A DNA stretch of 64,000 bases from SpSt-398 sp041752235 (GTDB lineage Bacteria; Bacteroidota; Bacteroidia; Chitinophagales; Chitinophagaceae), in assembly GCA_041752235.1 (NCBI GenBank), contig JBGSHM010000023.1, positions 62,001 to 126,000 on the forward strand, given 5' to 3'. A program made the translations under genes and the position numbers. Below the pieces are notes generated by a model that saw only the letters and a list, made by a program, of their open reading frames with translations, made no database searches and was not told where the DNA came from. Positions 35,141 to 44,272 of the stretch are shown here, piece after piece (within the stretch, counting starts at the first letter, position 1; every line of letters starts with the position of its first letter).

Positions 35141-36686
35141 GAAATTCGGTTTCACCTTTCAACACCTTCACCGTTTCATCATAAAAGAATCGTGCGCGTT
35201 CGTGGGAGTCGCCGATACAGACCAGACCAAGCTTTCCATATTGAGAGAGTGCGCCGATAAGGTGGAACATCACTCCTTCTTCTTTTGTTCCGGAGAAATG
35301 CAATCCATGTAAGATCACGATCTCCATCAGGTCCAACGGTGTCAATCCTTTGAAATGTTCATCCTGAAGATTATCAGAAGCCAGGTAATACCGTTCTTCA
35401 CCGGCCGCGGTCAGGTAGGATCCTTTCTCTGCATCATAGTCTCCGTCGGTCAGAAATTGCAACATGATATAGGGATGCGTGGTGCCGCCCTTGCGTAAAT
35501 TGATCTCAATGGCATTGTGTGTCCAGTGACCTTCTTTAAAAACAGAAATAAAATCCACGCCAAACCTTCCCAACACTCCTTTTTCCCGTAAAGCACTGGC
35601 CACAAGTCCACCCAGTCTGCCGATCTCCTGATTGTATTGTTTACTGGCGGGGAATGTCGCCCCAAGAAAAACCTGTCCATATTTTCCCCCGATCAACTGG
35701 TCATGTGTAGAGATGACATCGATCTTACCCGATGGATTGATCCGGCATTGTACCGAGGGCGAGGCCGTTTCCTCTGCCTCCAGAAAGGCTTCGACAATTC
35801 CCCCCATCTGTTCAAATTTTTTCATGAAAAGGGGATACGAAAGATCCCGGGCCACCACGACCATACGGGAGGATATCTGTTTCCGGATCTTTTGGTCCAA
35901 TCCATTTCCGGTAAGGCCATCGTAGGAAAATACGGCATTCCCTTCTCCGCTAAATCCATCGTTCATCTTAACTACGGCCTTGTTCAACTCCGGGTGCTCC
36001 TGTTTTAATTTCACGAGTGCCTGAATAACCTCGTCTTCGTTTCTAAGGTTTTCATATCCCGGTGGCATATCCATTCCACATTGCCGGAAAATTTCACGGC
36101 TACCCGATTTGGTTCCCCAGAAAAACAGATCGGGGTCACAACCATAAATGGGGACTTGTAATGCCACCGCTAATTTTCGTTCATACTCCGACACATTGAA
36201 ACAGGACAGATGCGCGATATGTCCTTCGGGTATGGCTTGTTTGATTCGGCGTACAAGTCTGGGGCGGGCCAGTATTTTTTGGGTCAAGGAAATGGGTGAT
36301 CCATCATAACAACTTAGCAGGTGAAGCCTTTCCCGCGCATGGTAACCCGTGATACCCGGAAGAAGATGCAGGTAATAATCAATGATGACCGGGTCGATGG
36401 GCGTACTGGTGACATACACGATATGTGTACGTGGCATTCTCAACAACAGGAGCAGGCAAAGAAGCCTTTCTTCATACAAGACAATGCCGTCTATTTTGCA
36501 AAGTATTTCCTGGTCCAGGGTCAAACTGGGAATGACGACAATGGTCTTTAGCGCCAGGCGATTGGGATAGAATGTCTCATACGCTCCGGCAAACTGCTCC
36601 TGCAATTGCCGAAATATTTTTTTCTCGGCAGCAAGGGCTTCTTCTGCTTTATTATTTGCGGGTGCAACCATGTGAGGAGGCGTCAT
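35127..36686 (-). CDS. ATP-grasp carboxylate-amine ligase, PGM1-like
   Basis: The 519-residue protein has an N-terminal pre-ATP-grasp region, then an ATP-grasp-type core with KAVVKMNDGFSGEGNAVF, VEAFLEAEE and HDQLIGGKYGQVFLGATFPA, and a metal/phosphate block EINLRKGGTTHPY. This pattern resembles the peptide ligase PGM1 of pheganomycin synthesis and its uncharacterised relatives. It would join a carboxylate to an amine with ATP hydrolysis; the substrates are unknown. No other peptide-biosynthesis gene is nearby except possibly the divergent FkbM methyltransferase. The start is 70 bp from that gene. Confidence 0.75.
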   Translation of the reverse strand: MTPPHMVAPANNKAEEALAAEKKIFRQLQEQFAGAYETFYPNRLALKTIVVIPSLTLDQEILCKIDGIVLYEERLLCLLLLLRMPRTHIVYVTSTPIDPVIIDYYLHLLPGITGYHARERLHLLSCYDGSPISLTQKILARPRLVRRIKQAIPEGHIAHLSCFNVSEYERKLAVALQVPIYGCDPDLFFWGTKSGSREIFRQCGMDMPPGYENLRNEDEVIQALVKLKQEHPELNKAVVKMNDGFSGEGNAVFSYDGLTGNGLDQKIRKQISSRMVVVARDLSYPLFMKKFEQMGGIVEAFLEAEETASPSVQCRINPSGKIDVISTHDQLIGGKYGQVFLGATFPASKQYNQEIGRLGGLVASALREKGVLGRFGVDFISVFKEGHWTHNAIEINLRKGGTTHPYIMLQFLTDGDYDAEKGSYLTAAGEERYYLASDNLQDEHFKGLTPLDLMEIVILHGLHFSGTKEEGVMFHLIGALSQYGKLGLVCIGDSHERARFFYDETVKVLKGETEFQTNS

Positions 36687-36756
36687 AGTCTTAAAACTAT
36701 CCTTTTTGCCCCCAAAAAAGCCTGATAATAATCATTTAACTAACTTGCGCCCTAAT

Positions 36757-37581
36757 ATGTTTAATTACCTTATCAATTCGATCCGTCGGAAGATCGCCAG
36801 ACGGGTAAAAAGAGAATATCCAGTCTCGATAAAATCACTTGCCACTCCGGAATATGGTGATATTCAATATACTATTTGGCACAATCCACTTGTAAAGCCC
36901 ACCGAACTTCAACTTAGCCATTGCTGGTTTTTTAAAAAATTCCTTTCGCCGGGTGATATGGCCATTGATATTGGTGCCAATGTGGGGCATATGTCCATCT
37001 GCATGGGCGTGGTCACCGGAAAGGATGGCATGGTTCTTTCGTTTGACCCTAATCCGGTCGTTTTCAAGATTCTGACAAAAAATGCCGAACTCAATAAAGA
37101 GTTGACCCATATTGAGCCCCACAATTTTGCCATCACGGATAAGGAAGAAGAATTCTATTACTCTTCCTCCGAGGCTTCCTTTAGCAATGGGGGTATTTCC
37201 AAAGAAAAAAACAGTCGGCATGGCAGGTATACCCTGGACACCAAGATCAAGGGCGTTAAGCTGGAGGATTTTTTAAAAGAAAAATATGCTGCGAAACTGG
37301 ATCGCCTCAAATTGGTGAAAATAGATACAGAGGGGTATGATAAAGAGATCATCAAATCCATTCGTGGCCTGTTGGAAAAGTACAAGCCGGCTGTCATCAC
37401 CGAATGTTTTTCAAAAAATAAAGCCGAAGCCCGCTACGAACAATTCAACCTGCTTCGTGACCTCGGATACTCCCTTTACTATTTCTCCAGTTTTACTGTA
37501 GATGCCGAGGTCATCCCTATTCAAACGCAGGAAGAGATGATGAATTGGAAGCATTTTGATATTTATGCGGTGCAGAAATAA
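36757..37581 (+). CDS. FkbM family SAM-dependent methyltransferase
   Basis: The 274-residue protein has the SAM-binding motif MAIDIGANVGHMS (residues ~70-82), the acidic loop SFDPNPVVFKIL and the FkbM-type block LVKIDTEGYDKEIIKSI. Family members methylate hydroxyls of sugars or polyketides. The ATG at 36757 (MFNYLINSIRRKIARR) is used; an earlier TTG frame start is less likely. The substrate is unknown. It may be related to the divergent ATP-grasp gene, or to surface glycan modification. Confidence 0.82.
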   Translation: MFNYLINSIRRKIARRVKREYPVSIKSLATPEYGDIQYTIWHNPLVKPTELQLSHCWFFKKFLSPGDMAIDIGANVGHMSICMGVVTGKDGMVLSFDPNPVVFKILTKNAELNKELTHIEPHNFAITDKEEEFYYSSSEASFSNGGISKEKNSRHGRYTLDTKIKGVKLEDFLKEKYAAKLDRLKLVKIDTEGYDKEIIKSIRGLLEKYKPAVITECFSKNKAEARYEQFNLLRDLGYSLYYFSSFTVDAEVIPIQTQEEMMNWKHFDIYAVQK

Positions 37582-37604
37582 CAGCAGATACACCCAGGAG
37601 GGAG

Positions 37605-37642
37605 TTGTTAGCTAAAAGCTAATAGCTATTAGCTTTTAGCCC
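37605..37642. repeat. family C repeat, copy C5
   Basis: GTTAGCTAAAAGCTAATAGC pairs with GCTATTAGCTTTTAGC. It is joined directly to a half copy of family B (37643-37680). Confidence 0.7.
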
Positions 37643-37680
37643 TTGGCGATCCTTTGCGCCATAGCGTCTTAGCGGTAAAA
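37643..37680. repeat. family B repeat, half copy B7
   Basis: TTTGCGCCATAGCGTCTTAG followed by CGGTAAAAT is one arm only of family B. The other arm is missing and family C sequence stands in its place. Confidence 0.6.
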
Positions 37681-37703
37681 TTCTCTGCAGTGAATCCTTA
37701 TTA

Positions 37704-38795
37704 CTACTCCTCCTGCCCATTCCACAATGCCCCGCCAATACTTCCCCTTTTTGCTCCGGTAGTAGAGGGGATCGTACTGTATTCATCGCGCCAGCGCAAA
37801 ACGCCCAGCAGGGCCATGATGAGAGCCTCTTTGTATTTTACCAGGTCGGCATCGGGCACAGTAACGGTAATCCCCAGTGGTTGAAATTGTGCTGTTAATC
37901 GAGTCACCAGAAACTGATTAAACGCCCCACCACCGGTAACCAATAAAGAAACACCGGAAGTAGGCCAGGTGGCATGATCCATGATGGCTTTTTTTACCTG
38001 AACAGCAATATGCTCCACATAGGTGCGGAGTATGTCTTTTGGAGATAGTCCTGATTTTTCAAGCAAGGGCACCAGGGTTTCTGTGCCGAACTCATTGGCC
38101 AGTGATTTTGGTGGTGATTGCTGGTAAAAATCAAAGGCATTCAAGGTTTGCAATAGCCCATCTTGTAATTGTCCTTCGCTGGCAGCCAGGCCATCCTTAT
38201 CGAATTCCATTCCCAGCCTGGTGGCAAAATGATTGAGTACCCGGTTTGCCGGGCAGATATCAAAGGCCAATGTATTTTCGGGGGTATGAATGGAGATATT
38301 GGCGATACCACCAATGTTCAACAAGAGCGAATGTTGGGGCAATAGTAAGCGTTCACCTATTGGGACAATCGGGGCGCCCTGGCCACCAAGGGCCACATCC
38401 AAAGCCCGAAGATCGGCCACTACCGGCAGTCCTGTTTCTGCCGCAATTGCGGCTCCTTCACCCAATTGGGCGGTAAAATACGGGGGTTGGTGAAAGCTGG
38501 TATGTCCGTGAGAAGCCACCACCGCCACCTGAAACTGGAGGCCATTGTCCTCAATGAATTGATTGACCAATTGACCCAGGTAATGACCATAATCCGCATG
38601 AAGTCGCAGGTAATCACGGGCGGAAAGAGAGGGCGCTGAAGAAAGTCTTTCCGTCCATTCCATTTCATACGGGAGACAGGCCGCTTTCTGGATCTGGAAG
38701 GTCCATTTCCCGGCACTTTCCTGAAATTCTGCAAAGACGATATCCAAGCCATCGAGGCTGCTTCCGCTCATTAATCCGATTGCCCTGTAGACCAT
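37704..38795 (-). CDS. anmK: anhydro-N-acetylmuramic acid kinase
   Basis: The 363-residue kinase phosphorylates 1,6-anhydro-MurNAc from cell wall turnover while opening the anhydro ring. Family motifs are AIGLMSGSSLDGLD (residues 5-18), VVASHGHTSFHQP, LNIGGIANIS and LLVTGGGAFNQFL. No other recycling gene is nearby. Its start is 66 bp from the divergent upp gene, with overlapping promoters. Confidence 0.93.
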   Translation of the reverse strand: MVYRAIGLMSGSSLDGLDIVFAEFQESAGKWTFQIQKAACLPYEMEWTERLSSAPSLSARDYLRLHADYGHYLGQLVNQFIEDNGLQFQVAVVASHGHTSFHQPPYFTAQLGEGAAIAAETGLPVVADLRALDVALGGQGAPIVPIGERLLLPQHSLLLNIGGIANISIHTPENTLAFDICPANRVLNHFATRLGMEFDKDGLAASEGQLQDGLLQTLNAFDFYQQSPPKSLANEFGTETLVPLLEKSGLSPKDILRTYVEHIAVQVKKAIMDHATWPTSGVSLLVTGGGAFNQFLVTRLTAQFQPLGITVTVPDADLVKYKEALIMALLGVLRWRDEYSTIPSTTGAKRGSIGGALWNGQEE

Positions 38796-38803
38796 GATTT
38801 ATA

Positions 38804-38843
38804 TTTCCGTTTTCAGTATTCAGCGATTAGATTTGCAAAAGTA
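38804..38843. promoter_or_regulatory. back-to-back promoters of upp and anmK
   Basis: For upp (plus strand): TTTC (38804-38807), then after 20 bp TAGATTTG (38828-38835). For anmK (minus strand): TACTTTTG (38843-38836), directly abutting the upp -7 box. Only one polymerase could occupy the pair at a time. Confidence 0.5.
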
Positions 38844-38861
38844 CAACTTCAATTTTGGGCA

Positions 38862-39512
38862 ATGGTAGTCAACCTCAGCGAACAGCACTCTCTTATCAGT
38901 AATTGGGTCGCGGAATTGCGCGACGTGGAGATTCAGGGTGACCGACTTCGTTTTCGGCAAAATCTGGAAAGGATCGGAGAAGTCGCCGCTTATGAGATCA
39001 GTAAAACCCTGCCCTGGATTGAAAAAGAGGTACAGACACCCCTCGGTTCTTCCCCCTCCAAAATACTGAAAGAGCAACCCGTCCTGGCCACCATCCTGCG
39101 GGCCGGTCTGCCCCTGCACAATGGGCTGCTTCATTTTTTCGACCGCGCGGACAATGCCTTTATTGCCGCATACCGCAAACACCAAAAAGACGGTTCGTTT
39201 GAGATCAGCCTGGAATACCTGTCCAGCCCCGACCTGGAGGACCGTATCCTGATCATTTCAGACCCCATGCTCGCCACGGGTTCTTCCTTGGTAAAAACCA
39301 TACATTTAATGAAGGAAGAAGGCAACCCCAAAGAAATCCATATCGTTTGTGCCATTGCCTGCACAGTTGGCATAGAATATGTTCGACGTGAGTCGCCGGG
39401 GGTCAAGATCTGGTGCGGAGACATTGACGATGAACTCACTGCGAAGGGATATATCGTACCCGGTCTGGGCGATGCCGGGGACCTGGCCTACGGAGCCAAA
39501 GTACAGATGTAA
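38862..39512 (+). CDS. upp: uracil phosphoribosyltransferase
   Basis: The 216-residue enzyme makes UMP from uracil and PRPP. The PRPP loop is ISDPMLATGSSLVKTI (around 135-150), with TILRAGLPLHNGLL around 80 and the C-terminal PGLGDAGDLAYG that binds uracil. Length is normal. It stands alone with its own promoter. Confidence 0.94.
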   Translation: MVVNLSEQHSLISNWVAELRDVEIQGDRLRFRQNLERIGEVAAYEISKTLPWIEKEVQTPLGSSPSKILKEQPVLATILRAGLPLHNGLLHFFDRADNAFIAAYRKHQKDGSFEISLEYLSSPDLEDRILIISDPMLATGSSLVKTIHLMKEEGNPKEIHIVCAIACTVGIEYVRRESPGVKIWCGDIDDELTAKGYIVPGLGDAGDLAYGAKVQM

Positions 39513-39577
39513 GCAGCGTTATTTTAATTCCCCCGGTCTGTCAATTTTTTGTATTTTACACATCCTTAGTGTTGATA

Positions 39578-40591
39578 ATGAAGAAAACAATTCTAATCTT
39601 GACCCTTTTGTGGGCTGTGGTGTCTGAGACCGGGGCTCAGGACCCCAATTTTTCCCAATTTTTTGCCTCCCCCCTGACCCTCAACCCTGCCCTCACGGGT
39701 AAGTTTGATGGGATCGTTCGGGTGGCCGGAAATTACCGGAACCAGTGGCCCACCATCAATAACGCCTTTACGACGGCCACTGCCTCTGTGGATTTTCATG
39801 TACTCAAAAACCGGCTCCAGGATATTGACCGATGGGGAGTAGGAATTTTGGGGTTCACCGACAAAAACGGGAATGGCGCTTTGCAAAATAATTTTATCGC
39901 CCTCTCCACCGCCTTTCATAAAGGATTGGATGAAAACGGATACCACCAGATCGGGGTGGGTTTTCAGGGTACTTATGCCAATAAACGTCTGGACGTAACC
40001 AAGGTGGTTTTTGAAGACCAGTTGACCGCCCTTGGATTCACCGGTGTTACTTCCGAAGTATTCAATCAACAAAACCTGAATGTGAACTATTTTGACCTCA
40101 ATGCCGGGGTCATGTATAATGGAACCACCAACGGGTACAACAATTTCTATGTTGGTGCCTCGATGTACCACCTGAACCGTCCGAAAGAAACCTTTCAGGG
40201 TGGTCAATATTACCTGAGTTCACGACTGACCCTGCAGGCAGGAGGTCGTTTGCCCGTTGGCCAATTCAATGCCTTCCATTTTAGCGCCAATCATAGCACC
40301 CAGGCCAATGCCCGCAATACCGTGATCGGTGGGGCCTATGCCCTGAACCTGAATGGGATTGAAGATAATCCAACCAATGTGTATTTAGGTTCCTGGTTCC
40401 GGTTTGGAGATGCTATCATTCCGTATGTCGGACTTGAATTCAATGATTTTCACCTGGGCTTTACCTACGATATCAATACCTCCGGACTTAAACCCGCTTC
40501 CAATGTGCGGGGTGGTGCCGAGATCTCCCTCATCTATATCAAACAGCCTGTTGACAGGAATTTGAAGAAGTTGAATTGCCCTAAATTTTAG
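39578..40591 (+). CDS. type IX secretion membrane protein, PorP/SprF family
   Basis: The 337-residue outer membrane protein has a signal peptide (MKKTILILTLLWAVVSETGAQ) followed by DPNFSQFFASPLTLNPALTG, the family signature, and a series of beta strands. Relatives link cell-surface adhesins or gliding machinery to the type IX system. The ATG at 39578 is preferred to a GTG three codons earlier. No adhesin gene is adjacent, so the partner is unknown. Confidence 0.9.
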   Translation: MKKTILILTLLWAVVSETGAQDPNFSQFFASPLTLNPALTGKFDGIVRVAGNYRNQWPTINNAFTTATASVDFHVLKNRLQDIDRWGVGILGFTDKNGNGALQNNFIALSTAFHKGLDENGYHQIGVGFQGTYANKRLDVTKVVFEDQLTALGFTGVTSEVFNQQNLNVNYFDLNAGVMYNGTTNGYNNFYVGASMYHLNRPKETFQGGQYYLSSRLTLQAGGRLPVGQFNAFHFSANHSTQANARNTVIGGAYALNLNGIEDNPTNVYLGSWFRFGDAIIPYVGLEFNDFHLGFTYDINTSGLKPASNVRGGAEISLIYIKQPVDRNLKKLNCPKF

Positions 40592-40680
40592 ACACGAATT
40601 TTTACGAATACGCACGAATTTCACGAATTAAATAAATGAATTCGTGCCATTCGTGCGTATTCGTAAAAATTCGTGATATA
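40592..40680. repeat. family D repeat, copy D1
   Basis: ACACGAATTTTTACGAATACG pairs with CGTATTCGTAAAAATTCGTG, giving a nearly perfect long hairpin between the porP/sprF and transporter stop codons. Confidence 0.8.
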
Positions 40681-40685
40681 TTATT

Positions 40686-42104
40686 TCAAAGGAAGTAGTA
40701 ACAAATTATTGAAATTAACACGACAGCGATCAGGTTCATCACAAATCCTGCCTTCACCATTTTCTTCAACGGAATATGCCCACTGCTAAACACGATCGCA
40801 TTGGGTGGGGTCGCCATGGGCAACATGCTTCCACAACTGGCAGCCAGGGTCATTGGTACGCCAACGGCTAATGGAGAAATGCCCAATGCATCAGCCAGGC
40901 CACATACAACGGGTGCAAAAACGATGACCTGAGCGATATTGCTCATTAGTTCCCCAAGAAATAAGGATACGATGGTTACCACCAATATCAACAGGAACCC
41001 ATGGCCGGCAAACCTTGCCATCCATGTACCCATGGATTGGATCAACCCGGCATTCTCCAGGGCTGACGCCAATGAAATACCTCCACCGAAAAGAATCAGA
41101 ATTCCCCAGGCCATCTTGCTGGTATCTTCCCAGGCAAGTAAGGTGGGAGAGACCGTATTGTTCTTTGAACTGGGAAAGATAAAGAGGGCAATGGCCCCCG
41201 CCATGGCAATGATCGAATCATCAAGCCGAATCCAACCAAATCCGTTGATGATATCCTTGGTGATCCAGAAAAAGGCGGTTACCACAAAGATTCCCAGTAC
41301 CCGTTTTTCCTCTACACTCATGGGCCCCAGCCGGGAAATTTCTTCTTTGATCAGATCATGCGTTTCACTACTTGCTTTGATATGATTGGGGAACAATATT
41401 TTTGTCAATACCACATACAGGCAAAACAGCAATAGGATGGCCAGTGGGCCTCCGATCTTCATCCAGTTAAAAAAACCAATTGGCTCCCCGTACTTTTTTT
41501 CAATAAACCCTGCGAAAGCGACATTGGGCGGTGTGCCAATAATGGTGGCAATTCCGCCCAGATTGGAGGCGTAGGCGATCACCAGCATCAGGGAAAGGGA
41601 AAAATGAACCAGGTGTCCTTCACCGCGATGTTTATCTTTCATCACATTGATTACGGAGAGGGCTATGGGGAACATCATCATGGTGGTGGCGGTGTTGCTC
41701 AACCACATACTGAGTAAACCTGTAGCAATGATAAAACCTAGAATGATCCGGTTGCCCGAGGTCCCGGTCAGCCGGACAATATTCAAAGCGATACGCTTAT
41801 GCAGATTCCATTTTTCAATGGCCAGGCCGATCATAAATCCTCCCATGAACAAGAAGATGATCGGATTGGCATAGGGAGAAGCTGTATTGGGGAGCGTCGC
41901 GATGCCCAATATGGGAAACAATACCAGCGGGATCAGGGCAGTCACCGGCAATGGGATGGCCTCTGATATCCACCAAACCACCATCAGAGAGCCAACCGCC
42001 AGCGTCAACGAGGCTTTTTCGGCCAAATGAAAGGGATTGAACAGATATAGGCCTATGGCAAGCACCAGACCGCCAACCAGGGATAAAATTCGAACTCGAT
42101 TCAT
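40686..42104 (-). CDS. SLC13/DASS family sodium-coupled anion transporter
   Basis: The 472-residue inner membrane protein has about 11 hydrophobic segments. The two SNT signature motifs that bind carboxylate and sodium are SNTATTMMMFP (around 140) and SNIAQVIVFAP, with IIGTPPNVAFAG and MATPPNAIVFSSG as partner hairpins. The likely substrates are di- or tricarboxylates or sulfate. A start at 42104 (MNRVRILSLVGG) is used because the longer frame would overlap the divergent gene. Confidence 0.88.
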   Translation of the reverse strand: MNRVRILSLVGGLVLAIGLYLFNPFHLAEKASLTLAVGSLMVVWWISEAIPLPVTALIPLVLFPILGIATLPNTASPYANPIIFLFMGGFMIGLAIEKWNLHKRIALNIVRLTGTSGNRIILGFIIATGLLSMWLSNTATTMMMFPIALSVINVMKDKHRGEGHLVHFSLSLMLVIAYASNLGGIATIIGTPPNVAFAGFIEKKYGEPIGFFNWMKIGGPLAILLLFCLYVVLTKILFPNHIKASSETHDLIKEEISRLGPMSVEEKRVLGIFVVTAFFWITKDIINGFGWIRLDDSIIAMAGAIALFIFPSSKNNTVSPTLLAWEDTSKMAWGILILFGGGISLASALENAGLIQSMGTWMARFAGHGFLLILVVTIVSLFLGELMSNIAQVIVFAPVVCGLADALGISPLAVGVPMTLAASCGSMLPMATPPNAIVFSSGHIPLKKMVKAGFVMNLIAVVLISIICYYFL

Positions 42105-42150
42105 GGCATACAATATACTCCAGTAGCTTATATTTACCCAAATTTCGGTA

Positions 42151-42897
42151 TTGCTCAAAGAGATCATCATAGCGATCCAATCCTATAATGAAGCCCGCCA
42201 GTTCATCCGGGAAAACCGGTTATGGAAATGGATCCTTCTTCCCGGTCTGATTTATACCCTGCTTTTTTTGACCGGAATGTACTTCTTCATCGGTTCGGCC
42301 ACAAGTGTGATCGAATACCTGACCCGGGTCTCCCACCTCAGTGAATGGATACAACGCCTGGAAAACAGTTGGGTTGGTTTTCTCTTTGCCCTGGCTGGCA
42401 TGATGCTCTGGTTGCTGCTCCTGTTATTCTATTTCTCACTTTTCAAATATGCCTGGCTCATCATTGGCTCCCCAATTTTTACTTACTTAAGTGAAAGGAC
42501 ACAAGCCATTTTGGAGAAGAAGGAATTTACCTTCAATAGCCGCCAATTCTTTCGGGATGTATCACCGGGTGTGAAAGTGGCCCTGCGCAATTGTGCCTGG
42601 CAAACCGGTTATCTTTTTCTGCTCATGCTTTTTTCCATGGTTCCCCTTGTTGGCATGATCGCCCCGGTAATCGCCCTCTTTGTAGAATGTTACTACTATG
42701 GGTATTCCATGATCAGTTATAGCCTTGACCGGGAAAAAGTGGCCCCCGAAAAAAGCGCCGCCTTTATTAAGGAACATAAGGGCCTGGCCATTGGAAACGG
42801 GATCATCTTTTACCTGATGCATGTCGTCATCATCTTTGCCCCGGCTTATGCCATCATCGCAGCCACCCTGAGTGTTCATAAAGTAAAACCTGCATGA
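42151..42897 (+). CDS. EI24 domain-containing membrane protein
   Basis: The 248-residue protein has about five membrane segments (residues 28-50, 75-100, 150-180, 215-240) and resembles the EI24/CysZ-like family. Some relatives (CysZ) carry sulfate, but this assignment is not safe. The frame begins with TTG (MLKEIIIAIQSYNEAR); there is no ATG before residue 43. Its stop overlaps the next start by ATGA. Confidence 0.75.
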   Translation: MLKEIIIAIQSYNEARQFIRENRLWKWILLPGLIYTLLFLTGMYFFIGSATSVIEYLTRVSHLSEWIQRLENSWVGFLFALAGMMLWLLLLLFYFSLFKYAWLIIGSPIFTYLSERTQAILEKKEFTFNSRQFFRDVSPGVKVALRNCAWQTGYLFLLMLFSMVPLVGMIAPVIALFVECYYYGYSMISYSLDREKVAPEKSAAFIKEHKGLAIGNGIIFYLMHVVIIFAPAYAIIAATLSVHKVKPA

Positions 42898-43607
42898 AAA
42901 ATTCTTCCCTGGGAACGGTCTACCTGATCCCTGCCCCACTGACGGACGAAGGGGTAGCGGGAATATCTCCGGAAATAAAAGACGCTATCGCCAAGTGCCA
43001 GGTATTCTTTACCGAGAATGAAAAAGATGCCCGCCGCTATTTTAAAAGACTATGGAAAGAAATGGTGATCGATGATTATGAGTGGCATGCCATCCATGGC
43101 CGCGAAGAAGAAGCCTTGCCTGCTTTTCGTCAATGCCTATTGGAAGGAAAAACTATTGGGATCGTCAGTGATGCAGGTTGTCCGGGTGTTGCTGATCCCG
43201 GCCAGCTCCTGATCGCCGCTGCCCAGGAGATAGGAGCAACCATCAAGCCGCTTGTGGGACCAAGTTCCATTTTGCTTGCCCTGATGGCCAGCGGTATGAA
43301 TGGACAGCAATTTCATTTTCATGGGTATCTGCCCATTGAGACCCAGGAGAAGATAAAGACGATCCGACAGATCGAGGCCCGATCCGCAAAGGAAAATTGT
43401 ACCGAACTATTTATTGAAACCCCTTACCGGAATAATCAAATGCTGGATACCCTGCTCCAGCATTGCAACCCGGAAACAAAAATTGGTGTGGCTGTTTCGC
43501 TGACTGATAAGGACGAGTGGGTGCGCACAAAAAAGGTAAAGGACTGGAAAAAAGAGAAACCCGACCTGCACAAAAAACCAGCGATCTTCTTACTCTATGC
43601 CTCTTAG
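42894..43607 (+). CDS. tetrapyrrole-methylase-fold methyltransferase, RsmI-like
   Basis: The 237-residue protein has the fold blocks GTVYLIPAPLTDEG, IGIVSDAGCPGVADPGQ (around 90) and PLVGPSSILLALMASG, as in RsmI, which 2'-O-methylates C1402 of 16S rRNA. It is shorter than canonical RsmI and belongs to a Bacteroidota side branch, so its rRNA target is an inference. It is translationally coupled to the EI24 gene. Confidence 0.82.
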   Translation: MKNSSLGTVYLIPAPLTDEGVAGISPEIKDAIAKCQVFFTENEKDARRYFKRLWKEMVIDDYEWHAIHGREEEALPAFRQCLLEGKTIGIVSDAGCPGVADPGQLLIAAAQEIGATIKPLVGPSSILLALMASGMNGQQFHFHGYLPIETQEKIKTIRQIEARSAKENCTELFIETPYRNNQMLDTLLQHCNPETKIGVAVSLTDKDEWVRTKKVKDWKKEKPDLHKKPAIFLLYAS

Positions 43608-43679
43608 CGCCCCCTTGCGTCATGGCGTCTTGGCGGTTATTTCACCGCAAAGACGCAAAGGCGCAAGGGGGCGCTAAGA
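43601..43679. repeat. family B repeat, copy B8
   Basis: TTAGCGCCCCCTTGCGTCATG and GCGCAAGGGGGCGCTAAGA pair over a long stem. It fills exactly the space between two convergent stop codons. Confidence 0.85.
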
Positions 43680-44102
43680 TTATTCGGCAGGGTCGCGCAT
43701 GGAAATAATGCTATCCACAATATATCGGGAGTTTCCACGCCAGGGTAATACGCCATTATATTCTTTGTAATGAAGGTCGAAGATCTTACCGGCATTTAGT
43801 TTCAGCACTTCAAATACCTCTTTGCTTTTGATCGAGAACTCAAACTCATTTGACTGAATGGCACCCACAGTGCGGCTTCTGATCCCCTCCTGTATGAGTT
43901 TGCCTTCATAGGTTTTGAATATCTGCCCCTTCTTAACCGCATAGTTGAGATAACCCGATTTTACCCCATCGCTGGTAAACGGATAGTAGTATTTCCAATA
44001 GATGAATCCAACAAGAAAGAGGACCATCACGATAACGAGTGTTCGCAAGAATTTCCGAAATCCGGAAGTCTTTTTGGGTGTAGAAGCTGTCAGGGGGTCC
44101 AT
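43680..44102 (-). CDS. conserved membrane-anchored hypothetical protein
   Basis: The 140-residue protein has one N-terminal membrane helix (LRTLVIVMVLFLVGFIYW, residues ~19-36) and a soluble part with GVKSGYLNYAVKKGQIFKTYEGKL. Similar Bacteroidota proteins are often wrongly labelled 6-phosphogluconate dehydrogenase in databases, but nothing here supports that. Its start is 50 bp from the arginine promoter on the other strand. Function unknown. Confidence 0.72.
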   Translation of the reverse strand: MDPLTASTPKKTSGFRKFLRTLVIVMVLFLVGFIYWKYYYPFTSDGVKSGYLNYAVKKGQIFKTYEGKLIQEGIRSRTVGAIQSNEFEFSIKSKEVFEVLKLNAGKIFDLHYKEYNGVLPWRGNSRYIVDSIISMRDPAE

Positions 44103-44126
44103 ATGCAGAATTTTATAACAAAATAT

Positions 44127-44159
44127 TTTCAGCTAAAGGTAAATTATTGTATACATTTG
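44127..44159 (+). promoter_or_regulatory. promoter of the arginine operon
   Basis: TACATTTG (44152-44159) is a perfect -7 box. A near -33 box TTTC (44127-44130) lies 21 bp upstream. Transcription should start near 44165, giving a leader of about 200 nt before the first structural gene. Confidence 0.6.
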
Positions 44160-44179
44160 TTCCCTCAATAAAAAAAGAA

Positions 44180-44272
44180 GTGAAGAAACCTTTTATACAT
44201 ATCCAACCAGGCACCTCCATCGGAGTGGCTCGTAGGGTTGTTTCTTTACCGCGACGCCGACCTGTTATCTGA
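44180..44272 (+). CDS. arginine leader peptide (candidate)
   Basis: A GTG-started frame of 30 codons begins MKKPFIHIQPG, passes GVARRVVS with codons CGT AGG, and ends SLPRRRPVI with CGA CGC CGA, then TGA. AAAGAAG just upstream can serve as ribosome site. Five arginines in the last 15 codons, directly before RNA that can pair in alternative ways and upstream of a complete arginine operon, are the mark of a leader peptide that senses charged arginyl-tRNA. An open frame of 30 codons alone could be chance; the position and codon runs make chance unlikely. Confidence 0.6.
   Translation: MKKPFIHIQPGTSIGVARRVVSLPRRRPVI

Noticed and set aside
43680..44102. 6-phosphogluconate dehydrogenase
   Set aside because: A label seen on similar Bacteroidota proteins, but the 140-residue protein has a membrane anchor and no nucleotide-binding motif.
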